Shown: piece after piece, positions 10,641-23,100 of the stretch | Numbering within the stretch: the first letter of the stretch is position 1 | Layout of the letters: each line of letters begins with the position of its first letter | Assembly (NCBI GenBank): GCA_029706075.1 | Contig: JAINUG010000380.1 | Location: forward strand, 447,117 to 511,116 | Direction: 5' to 3' | DNA from: Aldrovandia affinis | Lineage: Eukaryota > Chordata > Actinopteri > Notacanthiformes > Halosauridae | Length of the DNA: 64,000 nucleotides | The notes under the pieces: generated by a model | The model's input: only the letters and a program-made list of their open reading frames with translations | What the model was told of the DNA's origin: nothing | Database searches by the model: none | Program-made: the position numbers and the translations under genes

Positions 10641-11245
10641 CGAGTCGAGATTTCTTCCGCACTATGACTAACATTACACGCTCCAAGGACATTTAAAAGT
10701 TACAAGCCATGATGCTGGAGGTGCTAAACTCTAACAAAGCTTTAGGGGAGAAAGTCGAAAGCTCTAACATTGCCTCATGGAGAAAGTCGCAAAAATAGAT
10801 ACTTTATCTACAAAGATGGATGCCATCTCCTGCGATAGCGGCAATTGATCTGAACTTTCAGAAACTTTCTACTGATGTTCACGATCAAGCACTGCAAATT
10901 GACCAGCACGACAAGATAATTAAAGACCTCGAAATGCAATTAAGCATCGCTACAGACGATATAGACAGGTTGGAGAACCACTCAAGGCGCGCAAACCTTA
11001 AAATTATTAACCTTCCCGAAAAAGTGGAATCCAACAATATGAACATTTACCTGTCAAGGATGTTGTCAGAGTTTCTCAAGATTAAAGTGGAGGAAAGAGA
11101 TCTTGAGCGTTCCCACAGGATTGGTATACTGGGGAAAACTGCTAAACCAAGAGTAGGCCTAGTAATTTGTCGCCTACACCACTTCCATAAGAAAGTGGAG
11201 ATTCAGAAGGCTGCCAGATCCATCCAGGGATTACATGTTGCGGGT
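10641..11245 (+). pseudogene. L1/Tx1 ORF1 fragment
   Basis: The 10820-11245 frame shows a coiled-coil stretch (QIDQHDKIIKDLEMQLSIAT), then RLENHSRRANLKIINLPE and LERSHRIG. This is the typical coiled-coil to RRM transition of L1-type ORF1 RNA-binding proteins. The frame stops being ORF1-like at the direct repeat (11243). Upstream frames at 10650-10810 are broken. Unit B lacks it, probably by recombination between the flanking repeats. Confidence 0.65.
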
Positions 11246-11446
11246 AACAGACTTGTTCCTGAGGGAACCCTGCCATGACACACGTGTAAATCTGCTGAGG
11301 TGAAAGTGCACTCCCGCCATTCTCACAGCTAACGCGCATGCTGTGCTTTTCAACAGTGTGACAGACCCTGTACGCCCTGCAGGTGTACGTGGCATCAGGG
11401 GGAATGTGAGAAGTGCTTCTTTAGGTGGGTCTTCAGGGGCTTGCTG

Positions 11447-11969
11447 ATTTGCTTTCTAAAATAAAATAAAATGTCCGTTACTACCTGTGGGTGTTTGTGT
11501 ATATGTGTGTGTGTGTGTACATGTATATGTATGTGTGTTTGTGGATGTCAGTATAGGTATATACTGTATACACAGCTATGAGTATAAAAGTGGTGCCTGC
11601 TTCCTACCTTTTCTCCCACCCCCTACCTCCTCACAGCTCACTCAATTGCTTTGATACTTTATTGATAACCGTCCAAGCTAGGGTGAGGGGGTTTTATGAC
11701 CCTTAGAAGGATGGGGATCAGTGCACCTCAAATACGCCACTGGGATAGGATTTTGACACATGAGTACGGTGCTCCTTTTTTTTTTCTTCGAAGAAATGCA
11801 GGGGAACTTTGACTCCCCCCTCCTTTCTTATTTTTGTTTTTTTATGTTTTATTTTATATGTGTTTTGCTGGGTGGGAATATGTGGGGATCTATGGACATT
11901 ATTGCCTTTTTTCACAGGACTCAACTCCTTCTGCATCACTCAAATGTCAGTTGATGGTCTCTGATACAT
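11447..11969. other. L1 inter-ORF or 5' sequence with TG microsatellite
   Basis: Contains a GTGTGTGTGT-type tract around 11497-11540 and T-rich tracts; closely matches 49430-49970. No coding domain is recognised. It directly precedes the L1 ORF2 frame. Confidence 0.5.
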
Positions 11970-14470
11970 ATGACTGACCTCAAGTTTTTAAGTTTTAATG
12001 TGAAGGGATTGAATATTCCTCACAAGCGAACAAGTGTCCTGGATCTCCTCCACAGGAAGGGCATCGACTTGGCGTTTACCCAAGAATCCCACTTGCTGCG
12101 TAGTGATATTAAGCGACCCAATACATTTGATCATACAATTGCTTCATCCTCTGATAACACCAAAACAAAGGGTGTGGCTATACTCTGTAGACGCAAATTA
12201 AAATGTGATCTTTTGGACTCTTGGTCTGATGATAATGGGAGGATCACTATCGCTAAGATCTGTATACAAGATAAAAATATTGCATTAGTATCAGCATATG
12301 CTCCCAATAAATATGACATGGCAATCTATAGCCTTTTAACTAAAACCCTTCTGGAATTAACTGATTTTAGATTAGTAGTGGGCGCTGATTTCAACGCTGT
12401 ATGGGATCATAGGATGGATAGGACCGGGGTGATTGAGGGCAGAGACCAAAGTTTGGCCTCTGAAGCGCTACGTGCTTGAGCAAATAGCACAGGTGTGGTT
12501 GATCTTCAAAGGACTTTTAATTTCTCTCTGCTAGACATGGCACCTTTTCAAGAATAGATGTTATTTTTGCTTCCAGAGACTTATTTTGCGATATAAAAAA
12601 TGTGACCCTTCTTCCCATGGCTCTTTCAGATCACAAGGCGGTGTTTTGTACCGGATCACAAGGCGGTGTTTTGTCCTGCCTTTATTTGCTCAGTCTTAGC
12701 TAGGGCGCCTAGATGGCCTTTTAACTCTACCCTCCTTGATAATGAATCATTTAAAGTACAATTTGAAAGGAATCTACACGAATTCTTAGAAATCAATAAG
12801 GGTTCAGTTGATGATCCAAGAGTGTTATGGGATGCTGTGAAGGGCTTCATCAGGAGTAACACCACACTTTTTTCTTCCACCGTAAGTAAAGCATGTATGG
12901 TTAAACTAAAACATCTAGAGACGAAATTTGCAGCATTAGATGCTTCTTTAGCACTCCAACGTGAACTGGTCAAAAAAGAAATTAACTCACTACTCAAACG
13001 GTCAAAATTCCTTATCCACAGGACAAGACAACACTACTGTTTCAACAACTCTAAACCCAGTCATCTGCTGGCAATGAAACTCAGATCTGACGAGCACTTT
13101 GCTGATATTCCATCCATTAGGTCCAAAGAAGGGACTGTCCATTTAAATTAACTCAACCTTCCGTTTACTTTATGCTGAGCTCTACAGCTCTGAAGTCTTA
13201 CACCAAAATAATACATTCTTAAATAATATTCAACTTCCTCAACGCTCAAAGGATGAGTCAAAGCTTATGGGCTCTCGTATTACTATCGATGAGCTTAAAC
13301 AGACGGTTCAGGATGTGCGCAAAGGGAGATCACCAGGTCTTGATGGGATACCTCCAGAGCTTTATTTAACCTTCTGGCATGTCCTGGGCCCCCTCCTTCT
13401 TGATATGATGTTTTTCTATAGAAAAGGGTTCCTTCTCAAGGGACGTTAATATAGCTATAATTAAACCCCCTCGTATCAAACTGACTACAATACAACGGGA
13501 GAGAAGAGATGGAGGCCTCTCTCTCCCTAATTTTTAATTTTACAATTGGGCTTTTACCCTACGACCACTTGTTGCATGGTTTGACACGGCTGCAGCTGTA
13601 TCATGGAGACCTATTGAAGAAAGCAGGGTTCATCCGCTTGAATTACGCGATTTGCTGTACTCTTAACATCACCACTAAACAATGTAAACTCCGCTTTGGC
13701 ACAATGATTTCGCACTTGGTGATGGTATGGAGAATGGCAGAGAAGCAATGTGGGATTTCCTCTAGGTGGAATCCTTGTTCTCCTATATTCAATACTTTTG
13801 GGCTCTTGATAGGGGGTCGCCCTATAGATTTTCCAAATTGGAGTGATAAAGGAGTTCATTCATTAGGCAATATTTATGGTGAGGAAGGCTTGCTTTCGTT
13901 CCAAGAACTTCGTATGCAGTTTAATCTGCCAAATTCCTCTTTTTTTTTCTATTTGCAGTTGAGGTCAGCTTTGAAGGCCTATGATGTTCCTTGGCATACA
14001 GCTCTCACAGGGCACCCTTTGCACAAGTTATTAAGCAGACACAAGGGCACAAGGGGACTGATCTCCATTTTATATAATTGAAAAAATCCTATAAACCTTT
14101 ATCTGTTGATGCAATATGGAGAAAAGATTTCCCTGAACTGGATCCAGACTTTGACTGGAACAAGGTCTGGTCCACCATTCTTTTAGCCTCAAGAAACCCC
14201 GATCACCAACAGATTCATTATACTTTTGTACATAGAGTATATATGACACCAAGCAAACTCTATTCCATGAAATTCATTAATGATCCAAATTGTACATCAT
14301 GCCCCTTGAATGTTCTTGGAACTTTTTTTCATATAGTATGGGAATGTCCGGAGGTGACAGAATTCTGCCATATGGTGGCATCCAACCTTTCTATGCTCTT
14401 GACAATAAGTATACCTTTTTTTTTTATCGTGTATTTTGGTTGTCTTGGTGAGAAATTTGGTATCTGTTAA
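11970..14470 (+). pseudogene. L1/Tx1 LINE ORF2 remnant (unit A)
   Basis: The frame begins with an APE-like endonuclease: SFNVKGLN, TQESHLL, VSAYAPN, GADFNAV, and after a stop at 12479 LSDHKAVF near 12628. Spacer sequence follows (12666-13151), then the RT entry motif RKGRSPGLDGIPPELYL at 13267-13449. The RT core is deleted after 13445. The C-terminal region (LSLPNF-like, then WRKDFPELDPDFDWNKVW, and the CTSCP...TFFHIVWECPEV zinc-knuckle block at 14290-14370) is partly readable. It encoded the endonuclease and reverse transcriptase that copy LINE RNA into nuclear DNA. There are several stops and frameshifts. A 24-bp tandem duplication (GATCACAAGGCGGTGTTTTG region, 12632-12675) is specific to this copy. 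Confidence 0.8.
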
Positions 14471-14836
14471 GGGGATTCGAATATGATAACTGTATTATAT
14501 TTTGCTTGGGCTATCTAACTGTTGCAGTATTACGTTCCACCAAATATGTTTCCTTTTCGACAGAGGTGCTTTTAAAAAAATATGTTTTATATATTTCGAA
14601 ACGGTGGTGTATTGTCTAGACCTCTGTCAAAAGGGAAAAAACTGAAATATAATAATTATAGTCTAACAATTATAGTCTAACAATGTCGCAGGCAGCCATG
14701 TTTGATTCCTACTCTGTGTAGGCATCGATTTTTGTTTTGTCTTGTTTATATAATTTTACAATAAAGAAAACACTTGATAACAAAAAATAAATAAATATAC
14801 AACTTATTTGAAGTTCACTGGAAGGTTATGAAACTA
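14471..14836. other. L1 3' UTR and A-rich tail (unit A)
   Basis: AT-rich sequence ends with TTTTACAATAAAGAAAACAC and an AAATAAATAAAT tract near 14760-14795, as expected for a LINE 3' end. It matches 51330-51680 in unit B. No gene. Confidence 0.55.
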
Positions 14837-16791
14837 TACAGTGGCCTACAATGGTTTCCCTAGGTTATTAAAAGGAGGGAACACACGTTTGAAATACTGT
14901 GGTCAGCCATCATCATGGTGGAAGTTGAAGAACTCTCTGAAAGCATCAGACAAAAGGTTATTGACCTCTATAAATCAGGGCCCGTATTCACAAAGCATTT
15001 TAAGGGTAAAAGTTGGTCCTAACTCCGCAATTTAGGAGCAACTCCGAAAAATAATGGGCGTGTCACTCATAAATTTAGGACTCCTCAATTTTTGGGATAA
15101 GAGTATTTCACAAAGGGTTTGAGAGCTAAAAACAGCTCCTAAGTCCAGGAGAAGTTAGAAGCAGGCAAGAGGACTTCTAAGTCGCTAAAGACCTACTCAT
15201 GGCGACTGCTGCTGCCGGCAATCGTTGTCGCAATCGAGTCAACACTGGAGATATTGAATGATACAGAGCTCATAAAAAGGTACCGCCTCAATCGCGAGGG
15301 TATTATATATATAATATTATAGATGCAGACATGTAACCAATTGACTAGTCAGTATTCTTGGTTTCATGTTAAATCAGTGACACGTAGCCTACATTTGTAT
15401 TTTAGAATCTTTATTAGAATATAATAGGGGTGCATCGGTTCATTTTTCGGATCAGCAAAAATAATAATAACGGGACCAAAGGCGCGTTTCCACCAAAAAT
15501 TACCAGTAACTATTCTCAAGGAATTGAATGAATGATAATTTCAGTTTTTCAATTTAAGTTATTTCACTAAATCTTTATTCGAAAATTTCACAAAATACAT
15601 TTTTAGATTCAGTACGCCTTAGGCGATTTAACTAGGGTGGTCTTATGCCTGAATTAATTTAATAAAAAATTTAAAGATCGCTAATGTTTAAAATGTATTT
15701 AATTCAGTCACGTTTCTAAAAACCTGCCTCCCAGAAAGGCATTTAGTATGAAAAACAAAGCAAACCAAAACATACATGGTTGTCTATCTCTTCGCTGTAA
15801 CTCTGTATCGAGATTTGGGGAATTGAAATACTACAGAAAAACTGTATTTCTCTAGGTTGAAATCACGGGCAGAGACCCATCCCCTATATCAGCCAATTGC
15901 TGTGGGCATTCTGAGTAAGCTCGTTCATGAGAAACAACGTCATCCTTAGCAACGACGTCAACCCCGCCCTCACTCTTAGCTTGAAAATTCGAGGAATTCC
16001 TTAGTATGAGTTTGTCTTTGCAGCTTTGTGAATAGGTTTTAAGGTGGGACTCCTAACTAAAAGGTTTTAGTGCGATTTAGAAATACTCCTAGTGGTAAGA
16101 TAAAATGCTTTGTGAATACGGGCCCAGATGGCTAAAAAAAATTAAAAAGTTAAAAGATACCGCTTTCCACCGTTGTGTCAATTATGAGTAAAAAATGTAA
16201 AATGTAAATGCTTAAAATGTAGTAAGTTTAAGGCCATTGGAACAGTGGCTAACCTGCCAGGTAGAGGACGCAAGTCTATCTTGCTCCCACGTGTAGTGAG
16301 ACGGATGGTTCGAGAGGCAAAATTAAGTCCAAGGGGCACAGTTCAAGTTTTGTCCAGAAACTTTCCCTCTGCAGGAAGCTACACAGATGGGCCTTCCAAC
16401 AAGACAACGATCCCAAACATGCGTCCAAAAAAACGAAGAAATGGTTGACAGAGCACAAGATCAATGTCCTGAGGTGGCCATCTCAGTCTCCAGACCTGAA
16501 TCCAATTGAATATTTGTGGTTTGAACTCAAAAAAGCAGTTCACAAACATCAACCCAAGAATCTGAAGGAACTAGAACAATTCTGCATGGAGGAACATTGT
16601 GATTTTTCTAAATTTGTAAACCGTTCGATTGTGGTTTGTGCCAATGCATTATTATTAAAGAATATAATGTTCTGAATTCTAATTCTGAATTGAAGAGCAT
16701 AAAATATACCTCATTACTTATATAGTTTATTTTATATGATCTCTTTTGTTCATCTTTATCAAGGGTGTGAATAAAAATGGAGCCTATTGTA
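14837..16791 (+). mobile_element. Tc1-like transposon (unit A), interrupted
   Basis: It starts TACAGTGGCCTACAATGG and ends with a degenerate inverted copy (GGGTGTGAATAAAAATGG ... TTGTA), flanked by TA. Tc1 transposase blocks are readable: the N-terminal helix-turn-helix region (14912-14977, continuing at 16126), [20 protein letters not shown] at 16248, and [20 protein letters not shown] then [20 protein letters not shown] at 16445-16600, which includes the third catalytic region. Stops and deletions make it inactive, and a Harbinger element is inserted at 14978-16125. The orthologue in unit B is at 51681-52652. Confidence 0.8.
14978..16125 (+). mobile_element. PIF/Harbinger-like transposon nested in Tc1
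   Basis: The 1148-bp element has perfect 25-bp terminal inverted repeats starting GGGCCCGTATTCACAAAGCA. The orthologous Tc1 in unit B is uninterrupted (AAATCAGATGG at about 51824), so insertion followed the duplication. Inside, DTELIKRYRLNREGI can be read at 15260-15305, like the start of HARBI1-type transposases. The remainder of the transposase is missing, so this is a non-autonomous derivative. A clean 3-bp target duplication is not visible. Confidence 0.75.
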
Positions 16792-17125
16792 TATGCCACA
16801 AATAATGCAATTAGAATTTTTTTTGAAAAAGCTTACTACCATAACTATCGAGGGTTTAGTGCGTAAGGGGCGTAAGTGCCATTTTCATAATTTTACAGGA
16901 GAGCAAAAACTAAATTTGCATGATTGTATTTATTTCATTTGTAACACCATATACAAACCACTCATGTTTTTTTGAAAAGATTACCTTTTATTATTTCAAT
17001 GTTTAAAAAAAAGAAGAAAAAAAGACATTATAACATTACATTTTATGTAAAAAAGCACTTTTATAATAAAAAGAACATTAAAATTTATATTAATTTCATA
17101 TTTTCAGCATTACAGGCATTCAAAC
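16792..17125. mobile_element. Left part of a CGAGGG-ended DNA element (unit A)
   Basis: From about 16849 (CGAGGGTTTAGTGCGTAAGG) this matches the left end of the element seen complete at 52710-54910. Homology stops at 17125, where unit A has a deletion. The preceding 57 bp carry the 47-bp duplication that flanks the L1 block. Confidence 0.5.
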
Positions 17126-17138
17126 AGGCATTGAAGCT

Positions 17139-18737
17139 GTTTTGTGCAGGTGTGTTCTGTGAACTCGTGGAAAGATGGAATCCATTCAAACCTTCATGGC
17201 GGCAATGCCATGTTTTTTTGGCGGTCATGTATTCCAATGGTAACGCAAGTTAGTGAAAGGCGAAATGCTCGTTTTATGTGGAGATAGTATTAGAAGCTGT
17301 TATCGAACTCTGCCGAGGGGAGTTCGGAATGAACGCCAAGGAACTGGAGGCGCGGATTTAACAGCTATACCGATTGTTACTTCACCTCTTCACTTCAACC
17401 CGGTGAGACAGACCAGGTTTTCTTTCTTTGCAATGCATTGCTGTTTTTCTTTTTAAGCAGTTATTCATGAATGGGATTTCGAACCGCTTCCCTGACAGGC
17501 AGCGCACACCATACCGGACCAGCCAAAGTGTGGTGCATTAGACCGCCACACTATCCACCGCCCCAGCACAACTTTTTACATACAAAAACTATCTTGGGGT
17601 GGCATTTATTTACTATTTAGTGTTTGGGGGTGTAGTCGCACGGGAATCTTATATTGGAGTGTTGTGACCTGCCGTGTGGTTGTGGGTTTGTTTTCATGTA
17701 GCCTATAGGTTTTATGACAAGTTTTTCTTTATTGCATCTTGTGTTGAACATAATCTATGGTTAATTAACAGATCAGGCCTGTCTTTGAAGGATCCCTTCA
17801 GTTCTATTGGATGCGTTCATTGGACCATAACTTCATCAAATGTTGGTCTAATTGGGCACACAAAGGTTTAAAATGTGTCGTGATGTAGACAATGCTAATA
17901 GATATGTCAGGTATACAATAATTTGTTTAAACTGTGAGAATGATAAAAATGTTTATAAATGGCTCTATGAATATCTGGTGTGTCAGGATATTTTGATCAT
18001 TGGTTTTATTACTTCTCAGGATACTCTCCATGGTGTAAAGGTCATTCCTGTAGGCTAAACAGGATTTTAAATGCATTTATCCCTTACAATATTAATGGAC
18101 CTCTGTTGGAATGCCAGCAGTGGGTTATTGCCATGGACTGACAATATTCTGGGAAAGACCCAATAAATAGACATCAGTGGGTAGTAGTAGTATGGGCCAT
18201 AATGAAAGTTTGAATTAAAAAACTCAAAAGGGCCCTTTAGGTGAGACTCTCCCAGTAGCGACCTCACTGAATGTGGAAGTGTCTCGAGAGACTGTTGGAC
18301 AGTCAGCTGTGGCAGCACCTCCAATGGCATGGAGGAGGTGGCCAGTCCATCTCAGAATGAATCTGCTAGCAGCAAAGTAGGACTGGTTCAGGCCAGATCT
18401 GGACCAAAGGATAACGGCCTCAACCTTGCTACAGCCTGTAAACATCTGCACACTCCTCTGCAACCCTTTTCACACTTGTACTTTATACGTTCTCTACAAG
18501 CCTTACAAGCTTGTGGTAGTGATGTCCCAATTTCTAGGTATTAAGCCACTTGGCTCCACACATCTCCACAGGTCTTCGCTAGCGGTGGGCATTTCAGTTA
18601 TTTTCAGGGACTCAAATCCTCTGAATGAGTTCACTATTATGGTCACTGATTCACACACCTGGGAGAGATGCTGGTGACCATTGAGGGAAAGAGCAGCAGA
18701 CTGGAGTGATTCCACTGGTGAATTTATTACAGCTCAA
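17139..18737. other. Intergenic DNA shared with unit B
   Basis: Closely matches 57068-58260, so it is ancestral to the duplication. The segment 17466-17565 resembles a degraded tRNA-derived SINE in reverse (TTTCGAACCGC as inverted B box). The hAT MITE site of unit B is empty here at 18002-18010. The stretch 18190-18660 is replaced by unrelated sequence in unit B. No convincing gene. Confidence 0.5.
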
Positions 18738-18895
18738 CTGATTACATTTACATTTTACATTTACATTTTAAGCATTTAGCTGACGCTCTTATCCAGAGCG
18801 ACGTACAAGATGTGCATTAATACATGGTAGGAACAATCATAGTTGGCGCAAGAGATCAGTGCAGTAATACAGCGATAGACATCATTGCAGGCGTC
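18738..18895 (-). mobile_element. Retroposon tail (TTTACATT repeats), unit A
   Basis: Antisense fish LINE/SINE tail: TACATTTACATTTTACATTT then AGCATTTAGCTGACGCTCTT. It is conserved at 58457-58615, hence older than the duplication. It is the same family as the 253-366 insertion. Confidence 0.65.
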
Positions 18896-19289
18896 TGCGT
18901 ACCATACCTGTAACACTGGGAAGGAAAAGCTTCTTTTTTTTCTCTTTTTTTTAATGGAGTAAGCAGGGGTATATAGTGTTGAACAAGTAGGCAGTGGTGA
19001 TGACAATTAGCTAGAATGCTTTAGTCACAATATTAACAACATGAGGTTATGTCAAAGAAATTACATTCATCATGAATCAATGTAGATGTAGATTAATATT
19101 TTTCAAAGGATGAATTAAAATATTGTTTCATTTGTATCCACAAATGTTTTCCTTAACCTGGTCAGCAGTGACTCTATAGAATCTTTTTCACCTGATCATT
19201 ACGCTCAACCCACAGTGGTATTTCACTGTTACGTCCCCTGGGCAAATCTTCAGAGAACACCCTCTCAGTAAACAAGTATTTATAAGTGT
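18896..19289. other. Non-coding DNA downstream of TRIM copy 2
   Basis: Matches 58616-59017. It has a T-rich tract (18931-18955) and no recognisable gene or family. Confidence 0.5.
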
Positions 19290-19625
19290 AGGATAGGGGC
19301 CTCGGATAGCATAGCGGTCTAACGCACTCGCATTGACTGGTGCTTTGCAAGTGTGAGCTACCTATTGCGGTCGCGGTTTGAAACCCGACTGTGCCGGGAG
19401 CCCCGAACGGGGGCAGCATTTGGCTGTCTGCCCCAGGGGGAGAGGAGACGGTGAGCCGGATCGGGTTCGCCATGTAGCACGAAAGGAGTCTCCAGAACAT
19501 GGGTGGGCGAATTCCGTCACAAAGGAAGCGGAGTTCACTGCCCATGGAGAATTAGCTTGCCTCATAGAGACGAGCGGCGGACCCGTGTGGGGAGGGTAAA
19601 ATCTGAATAAATAAAGCTGGCCGCT
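19290..19625 (+). mobile_element. SINE family A (unit A, 3' of TRIM copy 2)
   Basis: Head GGGCCTCGGATAGCATAGCG, B box GGTTTGAAACCC, body with TTTGGCTGTCTGCCCCAGGG, ending in an AAATAAATAAA tail. The orthologue at 59018-59350 shows it is shared by both units. Confidence 0.75.
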
Positions 19626-19629
19626 GATG

Positions 19630-20146
19630 TGTAATCATTAGAATTTCCACTGTTCACTTTTGAACAGTGTTCTGAGATCTTTAGTAAGCGCCACCTGTAC
19701 CACATCATCAATGACACCAACCTACTGCTCATGACATCAGCTTTCCAACAACACCAAACATGATTATACCGTACATGTAAATGATTAAGTTACAGTATAC
19801 CACATTAAACTCAGTGATGTGGTCAACAGTCCTGAGAACAGCCCCCTCCATGTCCTGTTTCGCCAGAGACAGCAGGACTTCCTTTATTAGTGTGGGGGCT
19901 GTAAGGCATTTGGGCCAATATCATTTTTTACGCATCTTGCCTGTTGGCTCCCTGCTGGCATCATAAACACATTCACATTCTTTTGGGTTACTTCAGGGCA
20001 TGGTTATGTGAACTGCCCTATACCATTAAATCCCATATAATCTAGGACTGGCCACAGATGGGACCATGCTAAATGGTCAAAAGAGAGACCAGAAATAAGA
20101 ATGAGAAATATATATATATTTATAAAAAAGGTCTTAAAGAACAGTT
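19630..20146 (-). promoter_or_regulatory. Probable 3' UTR of TRIM copy 2
   Basis: It directly follows the stop codon on the minus strand and is conserved at 59355-59881. A minus-strand AATAAA lies at 19883-19888, about 260 nt after the stop, and is conserved in copy 3 at 59617-59622. It is a candidate polyadenylation signal by motif and position only. Confidence 0.4.
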
Positions 20147-23100
20147 TTATGCCAGTGTTAGAGACGCCTTCAGTGGACAGATCTGGAGAGGAAAAGGGGA
20201 TTGATAACTTATCCACAGCCTGCCAAAGCCGAAGAATGGAAACACCCTCTCAGTGAACGAGTGTTTAAAGGTGTAGAGAGGAGTGTTGTCACTGGGGTCA
20301 GAGAAGGACAGCTCCCCCCTGTCCCAGTCCAGCTGCACTCTGATCCTCTGGGGTTTCCTCTTCACAGTGAGGACTGTAAATGGGGAGGTAAGGGCTTTGT
20401 ATTGCTGATTGACCTGTGACATACACCACATTCCTTCTGCTGGGATCAGAGCAGGGTCCCCTTTCCTACTGAAGGACTCTTTAACCACACCCACCATCCA
20501 GCAACGGACATTCCCCACTTCAGCATCCCAGCAGTGTCTCCCTGACCTGAATCCCTCAGAGCCCAGCACACATTCCCACTGATCAAACCTCTCTGGATTA
20601 TCAGGAACCTGTTGTCTCTCCTGTCTCCAGCTCACACTGGTCAGATCCTCAGACAGGGAGAGTTTGGGATGTGCTGTGTTTGGGTCCAGAGTCACAGGAG
20701 CTGAAGGTACAGAGAATGAGACATCAGCACTGATCTGCACAAAGGGATACTGTCACACACAATGGACTCCTATTTATATAAACTGGGTTGTCAGAAAAAT
20801 AACCATTATAATACCAAATTCATGAGTGAAAGAAATGCCAGTATGAAAAGCTAGCAATATTGAATATGTCTTCAAAAGTGATATAATCACTGGAAGAAGG
20901 AACAAAGCCTGTCAGTATTTGTGTAGCTCCTCCCCTTCCCCTTAAATACAGTAATCACTCTTAAAGCAGCATCTTATTATGAGCACCAGTGAGATTAAGG
21001 ACTGGCGCTCAGTCTCTCCACTCCAGGGCTCTTACACAGACAGGACCAATATGACTCTGACTGGGTTTATCAGCTTGTGGAGAGGATGCTGAAGATTCTC
21101 TCTGTACAGTGAGAATGTGGAACTCCCTGCCCCCAGTACTCACTGTATTGAACAGTCCCCAGCATCTTCTCCCACACTCTGTACTTCAGATTGCCCAGGT
21201 GCTTGGCCACATCAACCAGCGCTCCTGAGACCGTCTCTGGATCCTGCAGTGTGCACTGGGCTCTGCAATAATATTCAGGAGTCACTTGTGCTGTGGGGTG
21301 GGGTTCATTACAATAGAAGATTATCAGCACCAACATGAGATCTTCATTCTATAAGTAAAATGGCTCCATTCCTCCCAGCGTTGTGCCACACAGCCCCACT
21401 GGCTGCCAGATATGAAGCAGCCCGACCCCACTGAGGGACACACATTCACAGGAGCATTTATACATTGAATCATTGATTACATATTTTATAAGGTTCCCTC
21501 TAAATATATTTATAAATATAATATTTAGAGGGAAATGCATTTATTATATGTATTTATTTCCCCATTCCCCATTTGTCTTTTCAGTTTGAATGAAATTGAG
21601 CATTTTTCTGTGAGAAGACAGTTATCGATAGTTTATTAGCATTGTAGTGTTCTATTTTTGATTTTTAACCTGATGAGACAGAGACATGTTTTGGAGTTTA
21701 CAGACCTTTTCACTGTATCCTTGTAGCTCTGAAATATAGAGAGTGAATTTTTATCACTGTACTCAAGCCATTAATATTGTGTTAATAACCATAATAATAT
21801 CTGACTGTTGATTGATAAATATGATTCATCTGGAAATATGACAATCAAAATGTACTTCTAAAAGTTAGCATCAAAATGTTCTAAACCTGAAAATAGGAAA
21901 GCACAATTTTAATGGAAATATACTCCTTTATAAAGATCTTAGTAATTTGATTTGAAAATATACATGAATATACAGTATGGATTAAAGAATAATGTATGAA
22001 ATCAATTCATGTGTGTTAACAATGATGCCTGTTTATAATGATTCCTACAGCCAGAGTGAACAGGTCTTACCTGCAGGAATGAGACATCTTCAGCTCCCAG
22101 CTCCTGTTCTATGGCTCTGATTTGTTCTGAAAGGGAGGGTATCTCTTCTGTCATCTTCTCAATCTTCTCCTTCATCATCTGACTCTTCTGCTCCTCTTCC
22201 TCCCTCAGTGCAGCTATCCTGGCTGCCTCTTCATCTTTTAGGAACTGATGAAGTTTCTCAAACTCCATCCTTATCTGCCTTTCGGTGTGCTGGGCCTGGC
22301 TCTGGAATTAATATTATTCACCATCATTTCAGCACAATCCAATGCTGCATTTTCAACACTGTGATTTAAAAGCATTGGTTCAGTACCTTGATGTGATTAC
22401 AGATTAGTTTCACTTCCTTAAAGGCTTTCACCTTCTCCTGCAGTGGTGCCAGTGCAGCCCTGAGTTTCTCCTGGAATGAAATGAGTCCACACTTTACTGA
22501 GGGAAGACAACGACCATAAACTTCACTGCCTGCACAGACAGCACAAGAGCCCCTGCTCAGACAGAGGGGAGCAAGAATGGAGACTCGGGTTATAGCTTGT
22601 GTGTCTGACTCACTGCTGGGGTCTGTGTTCCTTAGAGAAATGAGGGATCTACAGCGCCCCTTATTGGCCTTACTGACCTCTGCACCTGTGCCCTGTGTTG
22701 ATGATGCTCACTTGTGCCCCCTGCAGGTCTAATCTAATGAAACACCTCCAGTGAAGAACATTTGCTTGCATATTACCATTTCCCATGTTTTTATCAAACT
22801 TACACCCACAGTGAAAAGCACTTGTTTAGAATTTGCAACAATTGTATGCTGAACTCAGATTACATAAATGTACAGTCAAATTTAAACCAGTAGAAAGCTC
22901 AGACTAAGCTGCCCTCTGGTGGTAAGTGTGGGGCAGGACAGGTGAGCAACAATGTGGTCTCTAACACACAGTTTACCACCTCTCTGACAGAACATGGCAG
23001 GTAAAAACGTACAAGTGCACAAAATTACAGCACTAATTTAGCTTCTTTAATTATTAATTAAAGTGTTATTATTTAGTTTTAAAAATAAGTGTTGAGGGTC

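Larger units (their letters stand above)
9928..11446 (+). repeat. Pair of about 200-bp direct repeats flanking an L1 ORF1 fragment
   Basis: Copy 1 (9928-10131) and copy 2 (11243-11446) both run from CCTGAGGGAACCCTGCCATG to TTCAGGGGCTTGCTGATTTG. Unit B has a single copy (49230-49430). Its left flank matches that of copy 1, and it carries the CGTGTAAAT insertion typical of copy 2, so it is a recombinant of the two. The nature of the repeat itself is unknown; it may be L1 sequence. Confidence 0.7.

Noticed and set aside
17253..17456. 67-codon frame conserved between units A and B (57181-57384)
   Set aside because: Conservation is expected from the recent duplication; there is no domain, and the differences are not biased to silent positions.
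19378..19599. Small plus-strand protein with GRGDGEP-like sequence (also at 59097-59333 and 23089-23442)
   Set aside because: Lies entirely within SINE family A and recurs with each SINE copy.
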